From: an uncultured Aeromonadaceae bacterium
Lineage (GTDB): Bacteria; Pseudomonadota; Gammaproteobacteria; Enterobacterales; Aeromonadaceae
NCBI GenBank assembly: GCA_945957385.1
Contig: CAMFKP010000010.1
Location: 1 to 64,000, forward strand
Direction of reading: 5' to 3'
DNA: 64,000 nucleotides
The notes beneath the pieces were generated by a model. The model was not told the origin of the DNA and searched no databases. It saw only the letters and a list, made by a program, of their open reading frames with translations. Made by a program: the position numbers and the translations under genes. Numbering within the stretch: the stretch's first letter is position 1; each line of letters begins with the position of its first letter. Below, piece by piece: positions 47,701 through 56,080 of the stretch.

Positions 47701-47971
47701 CACCATGTCCAATGTCAACGAATGGGGCAGCGGTATGAGCTTCATTCGGGATGCTGGCACCAGCTACGCCGTGCTGGGATTGGCGACGGCGAACAGCGAA
47801 GCCATCACTGTCTCTGGCGTGAAGAATGGTACCTATCGTGATGCGGTAACCGGGCGCGAAGTCACTGTCAGCAATGGCACTCTGAGCTTTAGCGTTAATC
47901 CGTATTCCATTGGTGTCTACGTCCTGTCCGGTCCGGGCAAGATTGGCGCAGATGGGACCTGGCTGAAATAA
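44792..47971 (+). CDS. Secreted multimodular GH13 alpha-amylase
   Basis: 1059 residues from the second ATG, six bases after AAGGA. The signal peptide ends LPAMA. Three copies of an FRGTxNxWxxTAM module (from about 24, 115 and 292) each have the core RFKIDxxGDWxExYP and are probably carbohydrate-binding. Two chitobiase C-terminal-like modules (YYTIDGSTPTTAS and YFTTDGSEPTTTS) follow modules 2 and 3. The GH13 domain runs from about 470, with DVVINHSSQYG, DAIRLDTAKH (Asp752), FGEVLV (Glu781) and FFQNHDVGPDN (Asp870). It is an extracellular starch-degrading enzyme, plausibly exported by type II secretion. Own terminators follow. Confidence 0.93.
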   Translation: MKKWLMPAGICLLAGTSLPAMADYYFRGTANNWAATAMTAVSTTQYETCQSFTGGDATGGPRFKIDRYGDWKESYPTADYAVTANTSYKISFNTSTKTVSATSVTSCGTTPPASEWFFRGTSNSWASTAMTLQSDGQYCTDQTFGAASTSPRFKIDRYGDWKESYPSADYTVSANTTYKVCINPTSKVVTATAAQVADTQAPVAATTPAAGTYSGAQSIKLTVSDNQDAAPKIYYTIDGSTPTTASSLYGGETILTPSSGTFTIKTLSVDASKNQQVQSFAFTLTTAPVDNWFFRGTSNNWAATAMILGSDGLWCTTQQFGASSTNPRFKIDHKGDWTEAYPAQDYTVKADTSYKICFNAVSKAITATAQGTVDTQAPVVNADPSAGSYTSTQFVKLSVTDNVDTAPKVYFTTDGSEPTTTSTLYSNQTFTAEDKVSGSAADLVIKTLAVDATGNQAKSTFSYVIGQSVVSGDFRGETIYFVLTARFNDGDSSNNYYNRDRYKAGDPQWRGDFKGLIEQLDYIKDLGFTAIWITPPVENRSGLDYHGYHAYDWYKVDPRLESADATYQDFINAAHAKGLKVIQDVVINHSSQYGIRDEVWIDHLPIKYYVPAGSSQGLVNNGPYQGNLGDYKSVNRDDNDNSVAPSWFQALHNSDPAGKVPFVDPKTGTTLPKAGFDANRFFGIDAAGLDPNWYHLDGFMSGGDWENPTSLQRKHMAGDCVDLATERQNVKDYLNGAIHKYLDMGVDAIRLDTAKHIERNELLTYTHDWQAYKPGLFVFGEVLVKGAGFGSEITNDNAPADIRPWWYTRTGSSKSQPSGDSKLSVFDFPLFSTFRDNVTKGSLGGIKGILDYDWTYADPTQLVTFFQNHDVGPDNDFKYRFGGQQAYAALAYNVLWTLRGIPALYYGEEVMFQGGLPQDISGNSDTLDQTGRAYFGDKLANRAALQAHPLYQHIKRLNQIRKAVPALQKGTMSNVNEWGSGMSFIRDAGTSYAVLGLATANSEAITVSGVKNGTYRDAVTGREVTVSNGTLSFSVNPYSIGVYVLSGPGKIGADGTWLK

Positions 47972-48024
47972 CGGTGCCCGCCGGCTGGCGGGTGGCCGAT
48001 GCATGACGAACGTCATGCAGGTTG

Positions 48025-48051
48025 GGCAGGGGGGATCTCCCCTGCCTTTTT
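48025..48051 (+). terminator. Terminator of the GH13 amylase gene
   Basis: GGCAGGGG/CCCCTGCC with a 6-base loop is followed by TTTTTC, 54 bases past the stop. A perfect hairpin GCATGACG-AA-CGTCATGC (48001-48018) precedes it and may protect the 3' end. Confidence 0.88.
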
Positions 48052-48182
48052 CACTTGCGGGTTCCGGATCCTGCGCCGGTGGTCTTGTGGTAGCTCGAAG
48101 GTCCATGCAACCCATGGAAAGCCAGTGTGTGGTTGGCTGGTTTGACCTCAATGCCCGCTTATAACAAGGAAAGTAACACACC

Positions 48183-51100
48183 ATGCATAACATGAAGGAA
48201 ATCGCGCCAAGGAGGCTGGGACGGGGTGTCTCGGTATTGGCGCTGGGGGTGATGATAGGGCTGTCGTCTGCTGCGCAGGCGCAGATTTCGGCGACGCACA
48301 TCTATCACAACCATATGCCCAACTTCTGGCCGTACTACGATGTCAGCAAATATGACGCCCTGCCTGTCGGGTCGCCGGTGCGCTACATGTACGATGGTCA
48401 GGTGAAACAGCTCAAGGCAAGTCCACCGTCTGGATACAGTTTCTATATCCCCAACACGACGACGCCGATGCCCCACGACGATCTGCAGTCTTACTACGCA
48501 CACCATGCGAAGCAAGGGGCATATCTGACCTGGCCGATGGAGACGGCAGCGAGCAATGCCAGCAATCATCCGATGAGCCAGACCCATGTCACCATGTCTG
48601 CGGCGGTGATTAATAACGTGCAGAGCTTTGCCGAGCTGGGAAATCAGGACGGCTATGGCCTGGGATGGGGCAATTACTGGCGCTCCACCCAGCAGGCCTA
48701 CAAAACGACCAATGGTTTCAAGGCGCTGGATACCATCCATTTCACAGGTCACCACAGCATGGGGCCCCTGGTGGGCAACGACTATTTCCTCAAGGATTTG
48801 ATCTACCACAACGTGACCTTGGCGCAACCTTACTTCCTCGGTGACTCGTTTACCTCTTCCAAGGGATTTTTCCCAACCGAGTTGGGTTTCTCCGAGCGTT
48901 TGATTCCGGTTCTGAACAAGCTGGGTATCACCTGGTCCGTGCTGGGTAACGTTCACTATTCCCGCACGCTGAAAGATTATCCCTATCTGAACGATCCGGG
49001 TGTTGACACTGTGGTATCGCCGCCCAACCGCGCTGATTTGCAGAACGAAAGCAATGTCGGCTCCTGGGTGTCGCTGAACATGTTCAACGAAAAACAGGTC
49101 ACCCGGAACAAGTTCCCGTTTGCTTCGATTCCGCACTGGGTTCAGTACGTCGATCCGGAAACGGGGGCTGTCTCCAAAGTTGCGGGTATCCCGGTCGAGC
49201 AAGCCAGCTCATGGGAAGAGGGGTATCAAGGCTCAGTGACTGCGGCGGCCATCAAGCCGTTTGAAACCGCGGCCGCGGCGCTGGGACGGACGCAATATTT
49301 TGTTATCGCTCACGACGGGGATAACAGTTCCGGTCGTGCCGGTGACGGCGGGACCTGGAAGAATTCAGGTTATGTCACCTACTCTGATGCCGGTGTGACG
49401 GGGCAGGGGGTTGATGAATACCTGAAGGCGCATCCTATTCCGGAAAATGATGTGGTGCATGTCCAGGATGGATCCTGGATCGACACGCGTGACTCATCTG
49501 CAGACCCGACCTGGTACCACTGGCATTTGCCGATGGGCGTCTGGAATGGTCAGCTTGCCGCGTTCAATACGGCGCATGGCACCAGCTACACCTCGTTGTA
49601 CGCAGCCAATGGTGACTTGCGTCAGCATCTGCCATCGCTGGAGTATGGTTACCACTATCTGGAACGTAACTTCGCATTGTTGCAGGCGGCGGAAAACTAC
49701 GCCAAGACGGCGGAACAGATCTGGCTGGATACGCACCCGAACTATTGGTCACCGACGACGGCGCTGGATAAACAGGTCACCTATGCAGGTAACCAGTTGA
49801 ATCCATGGATGCTCTCTTATCCGAAGAAAGGGGACGCCAGCAAGGATTACGCCGGTGGCGCCAATCCGGCAGAGTTGGGGTGGTATTTCCTGATCGCCAG
49901 TATCGATTCTGGTTTTGGCTACTACGACGAAAACATCGATGATGGGGTCAAGCCGACCATTTCGTTCAATCAGTCTCTGTACTTTACCGAGCCTTATGTC
50001 ACAGCCAATTTGGCCAAGGACAAGACGGGGCCGTCACTGTGGTGGCCGCAGCGTTACCCGTACAATCCGGGTAGCGCCAACGCCTCCAAGGCGGAGGGTT
50101 GGGCCAAGATGTACATGGATAACGAGTTTGCCATCTACACCTATGCCTATGACGTCAATGATGTAGCCGATATCCAGGTCAAGGTGCGTGTGCATACTGC
50201 CAAGTCTGCCGATCCCAAGGATAAGACTTATCAGCTGTACGATCCTGCAGCCCACGCTGGGGAGGCGAATGTCAATCCGGCCAATGTCGGTGACTGGGTT
50301 TCCTACGACATGAAAGAGCGCGATCTGACGCCGGATATCAATGGTGTCAGTTGGCAGCCAAGCAGCACTGCGGCCTTCCAGGTAGTGCAGGCCAAGAAGA
50401 TTGGTAATCTCTATTACACCTACCTCAACAGCTATCGTGACCAGCTGCTGGATTATTACATTGAGGCGACCGATTCCAAGGGCAACGTCACCAAGAGTGT
50501 GATTCAGCAAGTCTATGTTGGCGCCGGTCGCTACAGCATGGTTGATGGCAAGAAAGTGGAGGATATCAACGGGTCGATTGTCGGCGAACATGCGTTCTTC
50601 ACCGATAAGGCTCCTGCCAAGAATGTCACCGTGTATGTTCAGGGCAGCGCGGATGGTATTGCCAGTCTGAATGTGGATACCAAGGATCAAGGTGCCACGA
50701 ACTGGGATAACCAGCAGGTCGCGCCGTTGGCGGGAAGTAACCGTTATTTCCGCATCAAGGATACCTACAGTGGCGATGTCGCTGGAACCTACTTGCGCTA
50801 TCAGGAAGCCGGGAACAGCAGTTACAAACCAAGCAGCAGTGGTCAGTTGTTTGCCGAAGGGGTATACACCCTGGCGGCTGATGGTTCAGTCACGTCCGGT
50901 AAACCGGCGGATCTGAAGCTCAGTACGACCATTTACTACAAGAACAGCAATTGGAGTAAGGCTTGCCTGCACTATCGAGTCGATAGCGGCGCCTGGACAA
51001 CCTCTCCTGGGTCGGTGATGAATGGTCCGGTTAACGGTTGGTTCTATTACACCGTGGATCTGGGCACCGGCGAGCAGCTGGAGTTTGACCCGAACAATTG

Positions 51101-52790
51101 CAGTGGGAGTTGGGATAACAACGGTGGTGCTAACTACAAGGCCGGTGCCGGTGAGTGGAGTCTGAGCAGCGGTGCGTTAATTTCAGGGGCGCCTGATATT
51201 AACGTCAACAAGGCTCCGGTGGCTAACATTACCCCGGGTAGTCAGACGGTTGCTGCGGGTACTGTGGTATCGCTCAGCGGCGCTGGCTCTACCGATAGCG
51301 ATGGTTCGATCGTCAGCTATAAATGGAGCACGGGAGCGACGACACCTTCCATTTCGCTCACGGTAAATCAGACGCAGACGGTTTCGTTGACGGTGACTGA
51401 TGATGATGGTGCCTCGGCAACCACGACTGTGACCTTGACGGTCCCCGCCAATCAGGCGCCGGTGGCCAGCATTTCTCCGGCCAGCCAGACGGTCAAGGCG
51501 GGGACTATCGTGACGCTGAGTGGCGCAGGTTCAAGCGACAGTGATGGCTCGATCGTCAGCTATAAGTGGAGCACGGGTGAAACGACTCCCGCCATTGCGG
51601 TGACGGTGAACCAAACCCAGACGCTGACACTGACGGTGACCGATGATGATGGTGCTACCGCAACGGCTTCGGTCACGCTGACCGTGGCAGCGAATCAGCC
51701 GCCAGTAGCCAGCATTACACCGGCCAGTCAGACGGTAGCCGCCGGGACGGTTGTCACCCTGAGTGCTGCAGGCTCAACGGACAGCGATGGTTCGATTGCC
51801 AGCTATAAGTGGAGCACTGGTGAGACGACGTCCAGCATCAATGTCACGGTCAACCAGACCCAGACGATCGGTGTGACTGTCACCGACAATCAAGGTGCTA
51901 CCGCGACCGCGTCGGTCACGTTGACGGTACAGGGCACAGACTACAAGCACAACTTCAGTCAGCTCTATTACCGCGGTACCAGCAATAGTTGGGGCAAGAC
52001 GGCGATGACCCTGGTTGCCGACAATACCTGGCAGACGACGGTGGTGTTTACCGGGGCGGCGGATAGTTCAGGTGCCCAGCGCTTCAAGTTCGATCTCACC
52101 GGCGATTGGAGTACCAATTATGGTGATACCAACAAGGATGGCGTGCTTGAGAAGACCGGCAGTGATATCTACAACACCGCCGTTGCCAGTTGCGTCGTCA
52201 AGGTAAATGACGCGACGCTGGCTTACTCGGTCACCTGTCCAGCCGCGCCGGTTGTGACGTTGACCCCGGCTAGCAGCACAATCTTGAAGGGCAACAGTGT
52301 GACGTTTACCGCGACAGCCACAGACAGCGATGGGACCATCCAGAGCTATTTGTGGGACAGTGGCGAGACCAGCAAGACCCTGACGCGGACGTTCAACACC
52401 GCGGGTACCTATACGGTCAAGGTCACGGTTACGGACAACTCAGGTCTCACCACAACGGCGTCGGCGACTGTGGTGGTGACGGACAACTATGCCAAAAACT
52501 TCAGTCAGCTCTACTTCCGTGGCACCCCGAACAGCTGGGGTTCAACGGCGATGACGCTGGTGGGGAATAACACTTGGCAGGCGCTTGTTACGTTTAGCGG
52601 GACAGGTGATAGCAACGGAACCCAACGCTTCAAGTTTGATGTGAATGGGGACTGGAGCAAGAACTACGGCGATACCAATGCAGATGGCACGGCCGAGCAA
52701 TCCGGTAGCGACATCAAGACGTCGGTAGTCGGTAGCTATAAAGTCATCTTCAACGACAGCACACTCAAATACAGTGTGACTGCGCAGTAA
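48183..52790 (+). CDS. Secreted multimodular GH57 amylase/pullulanase-like enzyme
   Basis: 1535 residues. The signal peptide ends AAQAQ. The N-terminal half is a GH57 barrel: HIYHNHMPNFWPYYD carries the HxHxP motif, Glu233 in GFFPTELGFSERL fits the nucleophile motif and Asp378 in FVIAHDGDNSSG the acid/base motif. A CBM25/26-like module follows (STTIYYKNSNWSKACLHYRVDSGAWTTSP, about 912-1005). Next come three PKD modules of exactly 81 residues (1009-1251), an FRGT-type module, a fourth PKD and a final FRGT-type module. It probably acts on starch or branched glucans outside the cell. The start could also be the ATG three codons on. Confidence 0.88.
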   Translation: MHNMKEIAPRRLGRGVSVLALGVMIGLSSAAQAQISATHIYHNHMPNFWPYYDVSKYDALPVGSPVRYMYDGQVKQLKASPPSGYSFYIPNTTTPMPHDDLQSYYAHHAKQGAYLTWPMETAASNASNHPMSQTHVTMSAAVINNVQSFAELGNQDGYGLGWGNYWRSTQQAYKTTNGFKALDTIHFTGHHSMGPLVGNDYFLKDLIYHNVTLAQPYFLGDSFTSSKGFFPTELGFSERLIPVLNKLGITWSVLGNVHYSRTLKDYPYLNDPGVDTVVSPPNRADLQNESNVGSWVSLNMFNEKQVTRNKFPFASIPHWVQYVDPETGAVSKVAGIPVEQASSWEEGYQGSVTAAAIKPFETAAAALGRTQYFVIAHDGDNSSGRAGDGGTWKNSGYVTYSDAGVTGQGVDEYLKAHPIPENDVVHVQDGSWIDTRDSSADPTWYHWHLPMGVWNGQLAAFNTAHGTSYTSLYAANGDLRQHLPSLEYGYHYLERNFALLQAAENYAKTAEQIWLDTHPNYWSPTTALDKQVTYAGNQLNPWMLSYPKKGDASKDYAGGANPAELGWYFLIASIDSGFGYYDENIDDGVKPTISFNQSLYFTEPYVTANLAKDKTGPSLWWPQRYPYNPGSANASKAEGWAKMYMDNEFAIYTYAYDVNDVADIQVKVRVHTAKSADPKDKTYQLYDPAAHAGEANVNPANVGDWVSYDMKERDLTPDINGVSWQPSSTAAFQVVQAKKIGNLYYTYLNSYRDQLLDYYIEATDSKGNVTKSVIQQVYVGAGRYSMVDGKKVEDINGSIVGEHAFFTDKAPAKNVTVYVQGSADGIASLNVDTKDQGATNWDNQQVAPLAGSNRYFRIKDTYSGDVAGTYLRYQEAGNSSYKPSSSGQLFAEGVYTLAADGSVTSGKPADLKLSTTIYYKNSNWSKACLHYRVDSGAWTTSPGSVMNGPVNGWFYYTVDLGTGEQLEFDPNNCSGSWDNNGGANYKAGAGEWSLSSGALISGAPDINVNKAPVANITPGSQTVAAGTVVSLSGAGSTDSDGSIVSYKWSTGATTPSISLTVNQTQTVSLTVTDDDGASATTTVTLTVPANQAPVASISPASQTVKAGTIVTLSGAGSSDSDGSIVSYKWSTGETTPAIAVTVNQTQTLTLTVTDDDGATATASVTLTVAANQPPVASITPASQTVAAGTVVTLSAAGSTDSDGSIASYKWSTGETTSSINVTVNQTQTIGVTVTDNQGATATASVTLTVQGTDYKHNFSQLYYRGTSNSWGKTAMTLVADNTWQTTVVFTGAADSSGAQRFKFDLTGDWSTNYGDTNKDGVLEKTGSDIYNTAVASCVVKVNDATLAYSVTCPAAPVVTLTPASSTILKGNSVTFTATATDSDGTIQSYLWDSGETSKTLTRTFNTAGTYTVKVTVTDNSGLTTTASATVVVTDNYAKNFSQLYFRGTPNSWGSTAMTLVGNNTWQALVTFSGTGDSNGTQRFKFDVNGDWSKNYGDTNADGTAEQSGSDIKTSVVGSYKVIFNDSTLKYSVTAQ
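51207..51935 (+). repeat. Three 243-bp tandem repeats encoding PKD modules
   Basis: Three consecutive units begin at 51207, 51450 and 51693, exactly 243 bases (81 codons) apart, each encoding N-x-x-PVA-I-P followed by GSxxSDSDGSIxSYKWSTG. Similarity is clear at DNA level too, for instance GATGGTTCGATCGTCAGCTATAA against GATGGCTCGATCGTCAGCTATAA. This points to fairly recent in-frame duplication. Confidence 0.92.
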
Positions 52791-52796
52791 CACACC

Positions 52797-52825
52797 AGCA
52801 GGCCCCATCGCGGGCCTGCTTTTTT
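52797..52825 (+). terminator. Terminator of the GH57 gene
   Basis: AGCAGGCCC pairs with GGGCCTGCT around a 6-base loop, ending in six T. It is seven bases past the stop codon and faces the convergent Lrp-type gene. Confidence 0.92.
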
Positions 52826-52869
52826 CCGCTCACGCATCCACATTGCACCAGCATAAGCTCGCCGCTGCC

Positions 52870-53298
52870 TTAATCACCGGTGGCCAGCAACTCGCGTAAT
52901 ACGATATGTGTCTTGATCATCTTCAGGTGGGGATAGGCCTCAATTTGCTGACGAATCGCTTCGATGCGTTGCAGATGTTCGGCTTCGACGGCAACCAGCA
53001 GATCGGTGTCGCCACTGATGCTGTAGCATTGCCTGACCTCTGGGATCTGGCGTAGTAACCCTGCGTACTCCTCACAGCAAATCATGCGGAAACTCAATTC
53101 GAAGAAGGCTTTGACACCTTCACGTTCCGCGGGCCGAATATGCGCATGGTAGCCGGTGATGATGCCTTCCTCTTCAAGGCGGCGTAGGCGTTCGCTTACC
53201 GCAGAGCGGGAGAGAAATACCGTCTTGGAGAGTTCTGTGATGCTCAGCCGGGCGTTATCTCGTAACAAGGCGAGCAGTTTTTGATCGAAGTGGTCCAC
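52870..53298 (-). CDS. Lrp/AsnC-family transcription regulator
   Basis: 142 residues. The N-terminal helix-turn-helix is FDQKLLALLRDNARLSITELSKTVFLSRSAVSERLRRLEEEGIITGYHAHI. The C-terminal RAM ligand-binding domain (AFFELSFRM, IPEVRQCYSISGDTDLLVAVEAEHLQRI) is complete. It is divergent from a YjeH-type amino-acid exporter, with a perfect inverted repeat between them. It therefore probably regulates that exporter in response to an amino acid. Confidence 0.93.
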   Translation of the reverse strand: MDHFDQKLLALLRDNARLSITELSKTVFLSRSAVSERLRRLEEEGIITGYHAHIRPAEREGVKAFFELSFRMICCEEYAGLLRQIPEVRQCYSISGDTDLLVAVEAEHLQRIEAIRQQIEAYPHLKMIKTHIVLRELLATGD

Positions 53299-53315
53299 AT
53301 TGGGTTCCCGGTGGG

Positions 53316-53342
53316 CAAAATGACGAAATAGGCGTCATTTTG
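53316..53342. promoter_or_regulatory. Probable Lrp/AsnC operator in the divergent region
   Basis: CAAAATGACG-AAATAGG-CGTCATTTTG is a perfect 10-bp inverted repeat with a 7-base spacer. It lies 17 bases upstream of the regulator start and about 80 before the exporter start. Size and symmetry suit a dimeric regulator. Confidence 0.7.
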
Positions 53343-53423
53343 GCGAGTCATTCCGTCACTGTGCTGGGTTACTTGGGTCAGCTGCGCGCCTAACATAGCA
53401 AAAAACACGGATGGACCAAACGC

Positions 53424-54728
53424 ATGTCGCGATTGAAAAAGGAGTTGGGGTTGTGGCAGGGCACCGGGCTGCTGATGACCTCGTTATTGGGGACCGGTAT
53501 TTTTGTCGTTCCAGCAACAGCCGCAACCTTGGCCGGGCACTCATCGCTCTGGGCCTGGGCGTTACTGATTTTATTAGTGCTGCCGGTGGCATTTACTTTT
53601 GCCGCCTTGGGCAAGGCGTTCCCCCATTCAGGTGGTGCGCCCCATCTGGTGGGACTGGCTTTCGGTCCGCAGGCTGAACGTTTTTCGGCTTTCCTGTTTC
53701 TGGCGGTATTGCCGGTCGGGCTGCCTGCCGCCTTGAATATGGCGTCCGGATTCTGGGATGCCGTGTTACCACTCTCGGATGCTGGGCGTTGGGGCATACA
53801 GATGATGACGTTGCTTGGTGTGCTGGCCATTGGTTATCGCGGGGCTGGGGCGTCGGGCAATGTACAGGTGATTATCGCGGCTCTGATCATGCTGGTGACG
53901 TTGTTGATCGTGCTTAAAGGCGACCTGATGCCAGCCGATCTTGGGGCAGCCATGCCGGTGGTTGATGAGTGGGCTGGGATCGGACGCGCCTTATCAGTGA
54001 TGTTTTGGTGTTTTGTCGGCTTGGAGGCGTTTGCGCATATGGGGGAGGAGTTCCACCGCCCGCAACGCGATTATCCTCTGGCACTATTGCTGGGGGTCGT
54101 TCTGGCGGGTGGCATCTATTACCTGCATTCCGCGGTGGTGCTCAAGGCCGGAATGTTTGGTAGCGAGCGAGTGAACGGCATGGCGATCCCGCAGTTACTG
54201 GCTCAGCAATATGGTCCAGGCGCGCGCTGGGTGGCCGCCATGCTTGGCTATTTATCCTGTTTTGCCAGTATCAATATCTATTTGCAGGGGTTTGCCCGTT
54301 TGTTATGGAGTCTGGCGGAAGAGGGGAAGCTTCCTGCAGCTCTGGCCGTTCGCTCATCACAAGGTGCGCCGCTGCGCTCTTTGTTGTGCGTATTGATCGT
54401 CTGTGCCGTTGCAGCGTCGGTTGGCGCGCATTGGCAACTCTCTTTGGATAACCTGATTCGCTATGCCAATGGCAATTTTGTTCTGATTTATCTGCTGTGC
54501 ATGTTGGCGGGGGCGCGTTTGCTGCATGGCCGCTGGCGGATGCTGGCATTCGGTTCGGCGTTCCTGTGTCTGCTGGTGTTGATCGCGCTTGCGCAGAGCC
54601 TGCTCTATGCCGTGACGTTAAGTGTGCTGTATGGCATTGTGCTTCTGGTATGGCACTGTCGGTGGTGGCGGCAGAAAAAGGTACGATGTGCTCAAGTTTC
54701 TATTGGGCTGACCGATAACCAGGTGTGA
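53424..54728 (+). CDS. yjeH: YjeH-type amino-acid exporter (APC superfamily)
   Basis: 434 residues with about 12 membrane helices. The opening MSRLKKELGLWQGTGLLMTSLLGTGIFVVPATAATLAG carries the APC GTGIFxxPA signature and resembles E. coli YjeH, which exports methionine and branched-chain amino acids. Conserved FWCFVGLEAFAHMGEEFHRPQRDYP lies in the middle. In E. coli yjeH is beside fxsA and groESL; here it is elsewhere, paired with an Lrp-type regulator. The C-terminus is basic and cytosolic. Confidence 0.88.
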   Translation: MSRLKKELGLWQGTGLLMTSLLGTGIFVVPATAATLAGHSSLWAWALLILLVLPVAFTFAALGKAFPHSGGAPHLVGLAFGPQAERFSAFLFLAVLPVGLPAALNMASGFWDAVLPLSDAGRWGIQMMTLLGVLAIGYRGAGASGNVQVIIAALIMLVTLLIVLKGDLMPADLGAAMPVVDEWAGIGRALSVMFWCFVGLEAFAHMGEEFHRPQRDYPLALLLGVVLAGGIYYLHSAVVLKAGMFGSERVNGMAIPQLLAQQYGPGARWVAAMLGYLSCFASINIYLQGFARLLWSLAEEGKLPAALAVRSSQGAPLRSLLCVLIVCAVAASVGAHWQLSLDNLIRYANGNFVLIYLLCMLAGARLLHGRWRMLAFGSAFLCLLVLIALAQSLLYAVTLSVLYGIVLLVWHCRWWRQKKVRCAQVSIGLTDNQV

Positions 54729-54741
54729 GGAGGAGCACGAT

Positions 54742-54930
54742 ATGAACATTACGGCTACATCTGCAAATTATGGCCAGGAGGCCATGATTGCTTCATTAAG
54801 CAAAAAACAGCAGGAAGCTGAAGGACAGGCGGCACTGCAACTCTTGCAGAGCGCGACCCAGTCCGCACAGGCTGTATCGCGTCCAACTCCGGAAGGAAGT
54901 TCGGGTATGAACGTGGATGTCTATGCCTGA
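54742..54930 (+). CDS. Small YjfB-like putative motility protein
   Basis: 62 residues, starting MNITATSANYGQEAMIASLSKKQQEAEGQ. The helical first half, a Pro-containing linker and the ending GMNVDVYA fit the YjfB_motility family of small proteins, of unknown function. The start follows GAGGAGGAGCACGAT, a very strong ribosome site, 13 bases after the exporter stop, so it is probably cotranscribed. A terminator follows. The family call rests on pattern only. Confidence 0.65.
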   Translation: MNITATSANYGQEAMIASLSKKQQEAEGQAALQLLQSATQSAQAVSRPTPEGSSGMNVDVYA

Positions 54931-54959
54931 TTGGTTATCCCGATGAACGTGCATAATCT

Positions 54960-54990
54960 AAAGGGGGCCTGGTGGCCCCCTTTGTCATTT
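54960..54990. terminator. Terminator between the small YjfB-like gene and guaC
   Basis: AAAGGGGGCC pairs with GGCCCCCTTT around TGGT, followed by GTCATTTTTT on the plus strand. It is 30 bases past the small gene and 10 bases past the convergent guaC stop, so it can serve both. Confidence 0.88.
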
Positions 54991-54999
54991 TTTCCGCCA

Positions 55000-56043
55000 T
55001 CATTCCTTGCCGAAGACATTATTTTCCTGCTCGCGGACACGAATAAATGTGGTGCGTTTGGTGAGTTCTTTGAGTGTGGCTGCGCCGACGTAGGTGCAAG
55101 TAGAACGGACCCCGCCAAGAATATCGCGAATGGTCGTTTCTACCGGGCCGCGAAATGGCAGTTCAACCGTCTTGCCTTCGGACGCCCGGTATTCTGCGAC
55201 TCCACCAGCATGTTTGTCCATCGCGGAAGCTGAACTCATGCCATAAAACTGCATGTAGGATTTGCCATCGCGCTCCACCATGTTGCCGCCACTTTCGACG
55301 TGCGCAGCCAGCATTCCGCCCAACATGACAAAATCAGCGCCACCGCCGAAGGCCTTGGATACATCTCCAGGGCAGGTACATCCGCCGTCACCGACGATGT
55401 GGCCTTTGAGGCCGTGGGCTGCATCAGCGCATTCGATGATCGCTGACAGCTGCGGGTACCCGACACCGGTTTTGACACGCGTGGTACAAACTGACCCTGG
55501 GCCTATCCCCACTTTGATGATGTCAGCACCGGAGAGGATCAGCTCTTCGACCATCTCACCGGTCACGACATTACCTGCACAGATGACGTGGTGCGGGAAG
55601 GTGTCGCGCATTCGCGTGACGAAATCGACAAAATGTTCGGCGTAACCATTAGCGACATCAACGCAGATGAAGCGTAGTTGCGGAGACAGAGCCAGTATCG
55701 TTTTGACCTTTTCATAATCCGAGCTTGAGGTGCCCGTAGATACCATGACATGACGTAATACGGAGTCATCTGAACTGGCGACAAAGGCTTGCCACTGCTC
55801 GACACTGTAGTGCTTGTGTATCGCCGTCATCATATCGAAACCCGCCAGCGCGCGCGCCATCGCGAAGGTGCCGACGGTATCCATGTTGGCGGCAATGACG
55901 GGCACGCCGCTCCATTGACACTGGGCATGACGGAACGTAAACTCCCGCTCCAATTTTACTTGGGAACGACTGTTCAGGGTTGAGCGCTTGGGGCGAAAGA
56001 GCACATCCTTGAAGCCAAGTTTCAGATCTTCTTCAATACGCAT
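55000..56043 (-). CDS. guaC: GMP reductase GuaC
   Basis: 347 residues from the ATG of [29 protein letters not shown], the conserved start and usual length; the ORF-track start adds 25 residues encoded by a hairpin leader. GuaC reduces GMP to IMP and ammonia with NADPH. The IMPDH/GMPR signature [21 protein letters not shown] holds the catalytic Cys, with [25 protein letters not shown] and [23 protein letters not shown] following. A stable hairpin lies in its short leader. Confidence 0.97.
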   Translation of the reverse strand: MRIEEDLKLGFKDVLFRPKRSTLNSRSQVKLEREFTFRHAQCQWSGVPVIAANMDTVGTFAMARALAGFDMMTAIHKHYSVEQWQAFVASSDDSVLRHVMVSTGTSSSDYEKVKTILALSPQLRFICVDVANGYAEHFVDFVTRMRDTFPHHVICAGNVVTGEMVEELILSGADIIKVGIGPGSVCTTRVKTGVGYPQLSAIIECADAAHGLKGHIVGDGGCTCPGDVSKAFGGGADFVMLGGMLAAHVESGGNMVERDGKSYMQFYGMSSASAMDKHAGGVAEYRASEGKTVELPFRGPVETTIRDILGGVRSTCTYVGAATLKELTKRTTFIRVREQENNVFGKE

Positions 56044-56080
56044 AGTCTTGATCCTGTGATTGCCGCAGATTGCGGACACA

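Noticed and set aside
46802-48301. 499-residue minus-strand ORF opposite the GH13 amylase
   Set aside because: It lies over the catalytic domain of a clearly real gene and has no family features.
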